From NCBI GenBank assembly GCA_943736015.1, contig OX031056.1, forward strand, positions 70,707,277-70,771,276: DNA of 64,000 nucleotides, given 5' to 3'. Every line of letters begins with the position of its first letter. Position 1 is the stretch's first letter. Below, piece by piece: positions 52,460 to 61,756 of this stretch. The notes below the pieces were generated by a model that made no database searches, was not told where the DNA came from, and worked only from the letters and a program-made list of their open reading frames with translations. A program made the translations under genes and the position numbers. The stretch is from Tridacna crocea. Lineage: Eukaryota; Mollusca; Bivalvia; Cardiida; Cardiidae.

Positions 52460-52630
52460 ATAAATAGAAAATAATCAACTGGTTATTTTTGATATGAAAA
52501 ATATCTCACGAGGATGCGTTGTTAGGCGTTGAAAAAACGAGTGCGCAGCACGAGTTTTTTTAACGCCTTACGACGCGTCCGAGTGAGATATTTTTCATAT
52601 CAAAAACAACCAGTTGATTATTCTTTTTAT
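52460..52630. mobile_element. 170-bp palindromic element
   Basis: AATAATCAACTGGTTATTTT then GATATGAAAAATATCTCAC on the left; the right arm is its complement to CAGTTGATTATT, with centre GAGTGCGCAGCACGAG. Confidence 0.78.
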
Positions 52631-52959
52631 TATATACCTTATTAACATTATTTTTTTCTAATTTTTCGTTTGAAAGTCGAAATCAATACTTTAGAGAAAA
52701 GAAATCAGGGATATAGTGCGGATGAATACATAATTTAAAAGAACAAAACGAGACTGAGAAAAGTAGTTGGATTGTCTGGTTGAAAATATAGAACTTACAA
52801 CTAACACTATAAGTGCTTAATGAAAAAAAAGTAGTTCCTAAATTACGGCAGGAAGTGAAAGTGAAAGTTGATATCGTCACTAGTGATGATATCAAAATTT
52901 ATTACACTGGGAAATTCCAGGATTTCACTGCTAGGTATATAATAAAGATGTTTTCCTAC

Positions 52960-53125
52960 CTGGCTCTGTGGTAAAGTGTAGGGATCCTAAACTAGAGGTC
53001 CCGAGTTCAAGCCTTACTGTATGTACTGCCTTTTTCGTGGGAGTGTTCTTGTGCAAGACACTTGAGAGCCTTAGCCTACTGATGAAAACTAGAACATGCA
53101 TGGATATGTCAGCTGGTGGTGCTAT
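52960..53125 (+). mobile_element. tRNA-derived SINE
   Basis: A box TGGCTCTGTGGTAAAGTG, B box CCGAGTTCAAGCC, then GTGGGAGTGTTCTTGTGC. Different head from the SINE at 45693. Confidence 0.6.
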
Positions 53126-53209
53126 ATGACTGAATAAAACTGATTTTAGTTTTCTTCCTCTTTTACTTTGTTTTCGCACTGGTAATAATATTATGCAGGT
53201 TTAGTCTTT

Positions 53210-53583
53210 TTCACACAGTCCCAATTTTTAACAACCCTGAGGGCGTGTCTGTTTGAAAATGTGGTGGAAAAAAGAGAAATGCTGGTATTCAGTATGTTTT
53301 TCTCTTTCCTATTTACATTCCATTTTAGGAATAAATTTCAATTTCTGAGAAACTTTTTTCCCATCAGCAAATAGTTTCAATTTGGGCAATAATTCTAACA
53401 CAGTAACACTTTGTAGTTTGGTAAAGACTTAAATAGACGTGTTAACTCCTAACTAAATGGTAAACTTTTGAACTCAACTAAATTTTAAGCATGTGCAGGC
53501 AAAAAAATAAATATAGTTCAAGGGATGATTTCCGTCTTTGACAGGATGGAAAACATTGTGGAAAAAGGAGAAAATACTGGTAA
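53210..53583 (+). mobile_element. Diverged MITE (+) and partial (-) copy
   Basis: 53210-53432 ends TAGTTTGGTAAAGACTTAA; 53441-53583 starts TTAACTCCTAACTAAATGG and stops after the first hairpin arm. 53584-54160 shows only a GATA microsatellite near 53735 and GA-rich sequence near 54110. Confidence 0.6.
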
Positions 53584-54162
53584 ATATCTTTTTAAGCTTA
53601 ATTTCTGTAACATGGAGGTGACCAATGCACGTGTCCTTCAGTTTTTCCTGACCAACATTTTGTAGAAGATCCTTTAAAAACAATTAGAACCTGTCTGACA
53701 ATAGGGATGGGCATTTTAATTCTATATATAGATATAGATAGATAATACTTTTACGTTTAATTTTTTAAAAATACAATTTAAGTGTTTGTATGGTTTCAGA
53801 CACAGACAAGCGTATGTATTTTTTCTCTAAACGGTTGTTTAATTCAATCAGGTTGCTCTACCGAATAAAGACAAACTGAAGTGAAGTGAAATATTTATTA
53901 TAACTGAAAAACTGCTGAGGTATCGATGAACCCCTGTCTCATTTCAAAATGAAGGAACCCGTAAATTGTGAATATAACCTGCATATCTAGATACAAGCAA
54001 ACCTAACAAATAGCCGAAAGTTGAGCTTCACAAAAAGTTTCCATTCCTCTTTGACCAATTCCCCCCCACCCCCGCTCCGTCCCGAACCCTACCCACCCCT
54101 TGCCATCAGAGAGAGAGGGGAGGGAGAGAGACAGCCAGCCAGCCGTAGTTAGCATTTTTTTA

Positions 54163-54390
54163 AAACTCTTTACCACACGAGAAACTTTTAGACTGGTCCA
54201 AATTGAAAGCATTTGCAGACGACAAAATAAAGGTGACTAAAAAATAGAAATTTGTTCTGGAAAAGGTAGAAAACACTATGGGAAAAGGAGAAAATGCTGG
54301 TTACCAGCATTTTCTCCTTTTCCCATAGTGTTTTCAAAAGGCTTCTTTCTCAGGGGCGTCAAAAGTAGGGATTGAGTGGTAATGGGTTAA
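54163..54390 (-). mobile_element. TTAA-hairpin MITE, complete
   Basis: AACTCTTTACCACACGAG to GTAATGGGTTAA with perfect hairpin; arms extend to CACTATGGG / CCCATAGTG. Confidence 0.82.
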
Positions 54391-54439
54391 AGCAAAAGTA
54401 TATTTCATTTTGGAATTTCCGACACAGGTTTCTACTTTG

Positions 54440-54960
54440 AGAAGTAGTCCGATTCTGTACCCAGAATGCCAAGACCAGATAGGTATTTATTGAAAAAATT
54501 CTCCTAGCAGAAGGTAACGTACGACCTGTTCATGTTTTCCTCCGACATTCATGATTTGTATTTATTGGCAAACCTGAGATATCATGTAGAATCCCATTAT
54601 CTTCCGCTAGATGGCATTCTATAAATACTCATCTATCTAATTTGGGCATCCTGGGTACAGAGCCGAACCACTTTCCTACGCGACAACTGTTACTTTGAAT
54701 TTCAAACTAAATTAAACGTTTACTCAATAAAACACTACCTCGTGCAACTCACTCAGCTATGATCAGCAGTCTACAGAAATCTGAAGCTAAAGCAGGTCTC
54801 ATTTTTCCTCAAACATATTGATAAAAGCTTTTTTCTACATTACTACTTTATAGAGCGTGATATTACAGTCAGCCCGCTTTTGGGGCTAGTGATGCGTCAT
54901 ATAAGACAGTCGAATCTTCGAAGAACATGACATGCGCAGACAACGTGTAGAATCCAGTTT
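54440..54960 (-). repeat. 390-bp interspersed repeat, inverted copy 3
   Basis: 54580-54960 is the complement of 47037-47400 (GATGGCATTCTATAAATAC, AACGTTTACTCAATAAAAC, ACATGACATGCGCAGACAAC). A scrap of its end is repeated at 54440-54500. Confidence 0.72.
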
Positions 54961-55024
54961 AGACTACGTCATTAAGTATCTGGGACAGTAAATCAATGAC
55001 TTCTTTTCTTTTTTTCAATTTTCG

Positions 55025-57541
55025 AGTTTAGGACGAAATGGAAATTAACATGGGGGAGGGGGAATAAAATTTAAACTTCATGGACTGGAGTTCCCTGTCG
55101 ATCTAGACAAAATGATAAAATTAAATTTTGAAAGCAAATTCAAAAGCATTAATAACACTTTAAGTTATTGGGAAAAAAAAAAAAAGAAAACTAACACCGA
55201 TTGGAAAAATAACTGTAGTCAAAAGTCTTTTATTACCTTTACTCACACGTCTTGATAGATCTTGTACTTTACTTTATACTGCCAATCCATATAAAACTTT
55301 ATACTGCCAATCCATATAAGTTTTATTTTGTCGAAATTAACTTTCAAGCCAAAAATGTGTGAGAATTTTTCTAGTAATTCAAGAGTAATTTTAATCGATT
55401 TCTCAGAACCATCTAAAAAAGTGCCGAGTCATTAGCAAAGTGTGATATGATATATTCTTCTTTCTTTATTTTTAGTCCTGTTAAATTTCTATCGTGCTTT
55501 AATTTAATATTAAGAATTTCGGTGCAAAGGATGAAAATGTAAGCGGATATTGGATCACCTTGTCGACATCCCCTTCTGACTTTGAAATAATCTCAAAGAA
55601 AACCATTTATTTGAACGCATACTTCAGTATTATGTAGAAATAATTTAATCCATTCTTTGAACATTACACCGAAATTAAAATATTCAAGCGTTTTTTTTTT
55701 CAATAAAATTAAACGACAGGGAATCAAAAGCCTTTTCAAAATCTACTAACATTAAAAGTCCAAGTATTCTATGTTCTTCACAATATTGCATAATGTCATA
55801 GACTAGTCTTGTGTTTTCACCTATAAACCTGTCACTTAAGAACCCAGTTTGGTCGCTTGATATGATATGATCCAAAACATGATTCATCCTATTTGCGATA
55901 CTCCCAGATGCAAGCTTATAAAAGCATTTTAAAAACTTTTTTGATTTATTATCTTTTGATATGCAAGTTATAGCTCCTAATTTAACGTTCGGTGAAAAGG
56001 ATCTAGAAATAAATGCGTGATTTAATGCTCTTACAACAAAATGACCTATCTTATTCCAGAACACCTTATAAAAATTGGAAGTAAAACCATCCCCTCCTGG
56101 GCTTTTGTCATTTTTCATGTTTTTGAGTGTATGTGTTACCTCATTGTATTGTAATAGTCCTTCAAGTTCCTTCGTCTGCTTTTCGTCTAGCTTATTTGAA
56201 GTACAGTTTTTTAAGTCTTCCTCTAAACTGACGTCAATCAAATTGTTTGATTCATTGTATAAAGTTTCATAATAATGTTTTGCTTCTTTAAGGATTTCCT
56301 TTTGGTCAAATAAGTGATTGCCATCTTCTGTTTCTATAAAAGGAATAGTTTTTGATGCGATATTTTGTTTTTCCAAATTACAGAAATATTTCGTCACTTT
56401 TTCTCCATTGTCGACCCAGTTTGCTCTAGACCTAATAAAGGAGCCATGTAGCTTTTCCTTTCGTAAGTTTTCTAACTCTGATTGTAGTGAAGATAACCTG
56501 TCTTTATTTGTTTCATTTAAATTTGTGTCTAAAAAGGAAATTTCGTTTTCAATATGTTTTTATCTCTGTTTTTTTGCTTTCGTTTTATAACTTGAAAATG
56601 AGATTGTTTCCCCCTGTATTTCCATTAACAAAATTTCCATAAAAAGTTGATCATCTATTATGGATTGTCACTCTGAGTGATCAATATTGATAATATTTTC
56701 TTTATTATACACTGGTAAAGAGTATTGCAGGATAACATTATTTATTTTTTTATTAATGAGATTAACATATTCTATGTCATTTAATAATGAATTATTAAAT
56801 TTCCAGTATCCTTTCCCATGTTTTTCATTAGAAAACTGCAGTTCAACTATGATAGAGTGGTCCAATTTATAGCTTATGTATATATCACAATTTCTGAGGA
56901 AAGGAATTCAACTTTCTGTCGTCAAAAAGAAATCCATTCTCCCTCTCTGTAAAGATGAAAAGCGTTTCCAGGTATACTTCCGAGTCTCCTCATGCAGATG
57001 TCTAAATGGGTCCGTAAGTTCTCTCTCATTCATTATCTTAATTAAAAGTTTTCTCGAATTGATATTATGATAAGAATCTTTGTAGTTTTCATAGTCAACT
57101 GAGCTATCAAGAACAAGATTAAAGTCACCACATACAATGATATTATCCATCTTTCGAAAAGAATCAATATGACTAAAAGCATTTATAAAAAATCCAGGGT
57201 TATCAGTATTTGGTGCATATATATTTGCGAGTATAATTTGTTTGTCGTTGTAAGATATATTGAGAGCAATGAACTGTCCATTAGTATCTTTTCTGCAAGC
57301 CAAAACCTTAATATCTGTACCTTTTTTATTAAAACAGCTACCATTTTTGAATTTGACCTACCATGACTGAAGAAACAATTTCTTTCCCATTGTTGATAAA
57401 TTTTATTTTCAATTTCTTCAAAAAAGTGAGTCTCTTGTAAGCATAAAACGTCAACGTTCTTTTCTTTAAAGAGTGTAAATATATCAAATCGTTTTTTAGT
57501 GTTGTTCAGTCCACGACAATTGTAGGAACAAATGTTCAAAC
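55025..57541 (-). pseudogene. Dead L1/Tx1-like LINE ORF2 with an inverted segment
   Basis: On the minus strand, ORF2 starts MNICSYNCRGLNNTKKRFD at 57539. An AP-type endonuclease follows (LQETH, GDFNLVLD) across a frameshift near 57300. Then comes a linker (DHSIIVELQFSNEKHGKGYW, 56865) and reverse transcriptase with SPGGDGF, DQTGFL.DR.IGEN, DFEKAFDSL and RRGCRQGDP (about 55555-55580). The active-site box is FAND rather than YADD (about 55427-55441). About ten residues of the NWRPISLLN block are missing. The next domain piece, FKLHGLEFPVDL ... LTPIGKITVVKSLLLP, lies on the plus strand at about 55070-55262, so that segment is inverted. The C-terminal part is absent. A non-functional relic. Confidence 0.88.
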
Positions 57542-57645
57542 TACCTGTATTCGGTCATCAGAAGCATCAGTGTTATCAATATATCATCATTTTTAATTTC
57601 TCCATTGTAACCGGTATAGTTTACCGTTAAATGTACTGTATAGGT

Positions 57646-57812
57646 GGATATATAGGACCTGACATGAGTGGACTTTTGAGATAAGATTTTATTAAACGAG
57701 TCAAGGGAAATGTTATTAAGCGAGCCTTTGGCGAGCTTAATAACATTTTCCTTGACGAGTTTAATAAAATCTTATCTCAAAAGCCCACAAATGTCAGATT
57801 CTTTTTATCACA
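57646..57812. mobile_element. Palindromic element, reference copy
   Basis: Arms GACATGAGTGGACTTTTGAG then ATAAGATTTTATTAAACGAG on the left, complement on the right, centre GAGCCTTTGGCGAGC. Paired length is about 75 nt per arm. Confidence 0.78.
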
Positions 57813-58164
57813 TTACGATATTACACAAAATATAGATCAGATGATGCAAAAACATTCATAAATGCACCCGCGGTATTTTCCATTCACTTGCATGAAATGC
57901 GTACAAAATGACGTCAAAAATGACATCACGCAAATGTGATATTAAACGTGTGTGAGATAAGAAAATTCGTAATGGGTATATTACACTGAAAACAAGGGAG
58001 GTTATGTGATAAATTATTTTCTTGTGTTCTGAGTAATGTTTGTGTAGAAAATAAAAAAAGTGAAGTAGAATTTGTGTACATCGTGCGAGAGTAGATATTT
58101 CTGTATACACGTTTGTTTTTTTATACAATACATTATTAGCGGACCTCAGCGTACAGTATGTTCT

Positions 58165-58382
58165 TGATCTATACCGCCTGCGAATGCTGCGGGGACCTGG
58201 ATGACGAAGTGCTGCAGATGTAGGGTTCGTATTCCGTGCAGAACTCGATCCTTTTCTCGGGCACTTACTTTTTCGTAGAGTGTAGACCTGATGAAACCCT
58301 GTACTCGCATGAATCAATAATGAGCTGTCGCCGTGATACGTCTAAAATGATATTGAAAGCGGCGTACAACACCAATAAATTC
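58165..58382 (+). mobile_element. tRNA-related SINE with shared tail
   Basis: B-box-like GTAGGGTTCGTATTCCG and the tail GTCGCCGTGATACGTC then GAAAGCGGCGTACAACACC. The 153-codon minus-strand frame here (57856-58317) is not supported as a gene. Confidence 0.58.
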
Positions 58383-58450
58383 TAAATAAACAATCAATAA
58401 CCAAGTTGATGCTTCGTGATGTTGTCCCAATCAGTGTCAAGTTTAGAAAT

Positions 58451-58632
58451 TAACCCTTTATGACACGAAAAATTGTTGACATGTCAAGACTGAAAACAAA
58501 TGCAGAAAACAAATTAAATAGGCACTAATGATGTAACGTCTTTGACAGGACAGAAAACAATGTGGAAAAATGAGAAAATGCTGGTTCCAGCATAATCTTC
58601 TTTTCCCACCATGCTTTTGTTAATGACGTTTG
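58451..58632 (-). mobile_element. MITE, truncated
   Basis: TTAACCCTTTATGACACG, core ATGCTGGTTCCAGCAT; right end missing. 58633-58930 shows nothing recognisable. Confidence 0.6.
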
Positions 58633-58936
58633 GTATAAATGTTCACGCGCATCCATACAGCGCATGTGTATTTCTCACAGATAGTAAAACTATCAGCGGT
58701 AATGTGTATTTTTCGCATAAATGGCAATAGTAACAGCGGACAGACGGTGCACTTTTCCAAGTAGAACATTCTACGGATGGTACTAATACTGTTGCACCAT
58801 CCATGGTATTCTATGGTGGAAATAAAAAGGGGAAGTTTCCATCATAATGAACAGTTATTTGTCGTGAAAAAGGAAATGTTTTACGCAATGTCAGCCATCC
58901 AACGGAGAAAATGGTACAGCTTCTGACGTTTTCCTG

Positions 58937-59008
58937 ACACTGGCAGGCCAGTTGTCATGCTATCCTTTTAGGATGAAGGTGATAGCATCAAAACTGGCCT
59001 GCCAGTAT
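58937..59008. repeat. Hairpin (ACTGGCAGGCCAGTT arms)
   Basis: ACTGGCAGGCCAGTTGTCAT then GCTATCC pairs with GATAGCATCAAAACTGGCC then TGCCAGT; loop TTTTAGGATGAAGGT. Confidence 0.65.
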
Positions 59009-59099
59009 AAGGATGATATGACTGGTAAAGAACTAGCTGGAAAAAAAGTCTAGTTACACAGCAAACAATGAAACAGGCAGAAAATTGAAGTTGTTGAAG

Positions 59100-60290
59100 T
59101 ATACCTATTTCTTGAAGTATAGCTATTTCCTCTTTGAAAAATACTGTTGGAAAAGGAGAAACTTCTTCTACTGAATAATTTTTCCTTTTTCCATTATGTC
59201 CTCCGAGCTTTTATCCCATTTTTTTCCGCAGACATTTCTTTTTATTGTATTTCTATGAGCCGTATGGCCATAATCATGTATGCAAATTTATTAAAAAAAT
59301 AAAAGAACTACATGTAGATAATGAAGGGTTTGGTATGAATTTGAGGTATATAGGCTATGCTCATTTTTTGAAGGAGTATAGGATCCAAAATTAATGTGGG
59401 AAAAGATGAAATCGCTTTTAATGAGCATGAGCAATTTCTTCTTTCCCACTATGTCTGCTGAGCTTCTATTATATAGTTTTCCTTGGAAAAAAAAATAACT
59501 TCCAACGTGACCTTCATCCCTGTTTCCTTGGAAAAGAAGCACGGGTAGGTGCCATTTTTATTTTTTCTTACTGTCAATATTTATTAGTACTATGATTGTG
59601 GAAATTTAAAAAAAATCTGTCCGTTAGAAAGTATGTTTTTATTGAAGATTAACCCTTAACCCGGTCAAATTATCTCCCTTTTTAACTCAATGGTCTATAT
59701 ATAAAATGCATACTGGTACATTTACCATGCTCAGAACCAGGCTATTTTATGTTTTTTGTGCAAAACTGAATTATTTTTCTTTAAAGTGATGTATATTTGT
59801 ATATTCGTCCAGTAATTTTCCTGTTTAATTGACTATTATAGGAAAGTGTGTTAAATCCAGTATATGCTGAATTTCGGAACTGTATATACCTTTTTCAAAA
59901 GCGAATTTCTCAGAAACGAGCACGGGGACCCCCTTTTTTTCATTGTAATCTACAACAGACATGATGACTTTTGTATGTGCAATGTTTAAAAAAATCTGTC
60001 CGTTGGAAGAATTTGTCATAAACGTCCTTAAAAGTTGTCTTTGTCAGGGTCGTTTTTACTCCGGATTGTGTACTATAGGGTTAAAACAGGACACTATGCG
60101 TTGATTAGTTTTTAGTTGAAAGTCTTTGCAAAGCTTTTGCTCCTCCAGTTAATTTTCTTAAAGACAAAACACTTTTAGGCTTGTCCACATTGATTGCATT
60201 TGCAGACTACAAATCCAGTGTGTTCAAATTGTGGGAATTGTCCACGAAAGCGGAAAAAAACTTTGTTGGAAAAGGATTAAACGGTTTATA
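59100..60290. mobile_element. Cluster of worn MITE-like hairpins
   Basis: Hairpins at 59140-59200 and 59395-59455 (GATGAAATCGCTTTTAATGA, type C-like), a (-) end at 60030-60084 (GGATTGTGTACTATAGGGTT) and a (-) half at 60160-60290. AAAAAAATCTGTCCGTT occurs twice (59612 and 59990). No gene seen. Confidence 0.5.
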
Positions 60291-60304
60291 GACAACTCTC
60301 TATA

Positions 60305-60337
60305 TGTATCCCTCTCTTTCTCTCTCTCCCTCTTCCC

Positions 60338-60395
<58 letters not shown>

Positions 60396-60421
60396 CTTAG
60401 AGTGAGAGAGAGAGAGAGAGA
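60305..60421. repeat. (CT)n followed by (GA)n microsatellite
   Basis: A long TC run to about 60391, then CAGTCTTAGAGTGAG and a GA run: a self-complementary microsatellite. Confidence 0.9.
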
Positions 60422-60630
60422 AAATAATTATTTTACATCGATTGAGAAACAAGCTCTTTCAACTTATACTAAACTCTCTCGATTCTGCGTCATGGGAACT
60501 ACACCAGTACTCGCGCCGTGTGTGTGGACCAATGAAAACCCCAAAGTTGACACTTCCTCCCGGGTCTCGAATTCAGGACCTTCTGGTTGCGAGGCCGACG
60601 CTTCACCTCACAACCACTAACACCTCACGA
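60422..60630 (-). mobile_element. tRNA-derived SINE, minus strand
   Basis: Read on minus: GTGAGGTGAAGCGTCGGCCT (A-box region) and CTGAATTCGAGACCCGGG (B box), then body to TTTCTCAATCGATGTAAAAT. The GA microsatellite abuts its 3' end. The truncated copy is at 7280. Confidence 0.68.
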
Positions 60631-60769
60631 TCAAAAAAAAAAGAAATTGAGAAAAAAAGAAAGAGAGATAGAGAAATAGATGGTGGAGGGAGATGAATCT
60701 CTGTTTCTTGTAAATTTACCACAGCAAACAAAAGGAATAACATCTTGCAGATCTGGAAAAAATACATGG

Positions 60770-61167
60770 TTAGCTTTCCCTATCCGTCTTCTGAAGCAAA
60801 ACACCGCTGAATGTTGTACATGAGCCTGAGAACACTTTGCTCCAGCCACCACAATTTCCTAACGTAACCGAATCACCCTTCTGCAACAATAGGTTCACTG
60901 AAGCTGAGGCACTTGTGTGAGAGCTATCACTGTATGATCTGCCATACACTTTGCTGGTACCATTATGTCTAATCCAACAGTAGACTTCATGTTTTCCATC
61001 TGACGCCACAGTGAAGACAAACATGTACAATCCACCAACAGGACATGTAAATATACCGGTGTCGATGTCATATCCGTTTCCTATATTTGTGATCGCATCT
61101 GAGAAAATGGGCACTCCTTTGACTAACTTGTTAGTTGGTATTTTCACTGAAAAAGCGATAACCTCAT
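60770..61167 (-). CDS. C1q-domain protein, last exon
   Basis: Acceptor on the minus strand TTTTTTTTCACAG at 61168-61180, then EVIAFSVKIPTNKLVKGVPI, a compact C1q jelly roll. Landmarks in order: FSV near the start, GNGYDIDTGIFTCPVGGLYM, VFTVASDGKHEVYCWIRHNG, ASASVNLLLQKGDSVTLG and TTFSGVLLQ, with stop at 60770-60772. C1q-domain proteins are secreted recognition lectins in bivalves. The domain is whole; the exon(s) with signal peptide and any collagen or coiled-coil part are not found in 61181-64000, which is repeat, so they probably lie beyond the window. The Met inside the exon is not taken as the start because the conserved FSV strand precedes it. Confidence 0.86.
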
Positions 61168-61309
61168 CTGTGAAAAAAAAATGTTGTAGTTATGTCATAT
61201 AAAACATGATTTTATTCATATTACGACGACTATTGCACCTATTCATGCATTCATATCACCATGTATCTTTATATATCAGAACTAAACAGTGGTTGCTTTC
61301 CCTCTTCTA

Positions 61310-61545
61310 CGAATGCTGTACACTTTCATCGACCATCGAAAAGATTTCTGCCATACTGAAATTCTAACGCTGAACCCCTCACTTACTTATTCCTGTCTGT
61401 TACTGATTGTACCAATTGGGTCGTTGTAAATATCAATCACCGTAAAGATTTCTACCGATGTGAAACTCGAACTCTCAACCCCTGACTAACTAATCCCTAT
61501 GAGTTACCGACTCTACTAACAAGGCTCGGCTGCTTTTAGGTGGAT
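61310..61545 (-). repeat. Two tRNA-like SINE head copies in tandem
   Basis: Minus-strand B-box-like GAGAGTTCGAGTTTCAC at about 61465-61480 and an A-box-like TTGTTAGTAGAGTCGG; a second, more worn copy is at 61320-61425 (both share AAAGATTTCT(A/G)CC). Confidence 0.5.
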
Positions 61546-61614
61546 AATGATAATTTCTGTCTGAATCATGCACAGTGTATTTGTTTTAATTTGTGATATA
61601 TCAAACAAACATAT

Positions 61615-61756
61615 GTTTTAGCGACAGAAGAAAAAGGCATTTGAAAACATGCTTGCAACCAACATTTTCTGCTTTTCCCACGACGATTTCTATTCTCTTA
61701 GAGACAATTACCATCACTGGTAGCCAGTTTTTTTCTCATTTTCCTGTAATGTTCTT
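61615..61756 (+). mobile_element. Worn MITE pieces
   Basis: GCATTTGAAAACATGC, CAACCAACATTTTCTGC and CCAGTTTTTTTCTCATTTTC. Confidence 0.4.

Noticed and set aside
55025..57541. Active LINE
   Set aside because: Frameshifts, FAND instead of the catalytic box, a missing block, an inverted segment and no 3' end.
57856..58317. 153-codon minus-strand frame rich in Arg and Ser
   Set aside because: Antisense to a SINE; no homology recognised.
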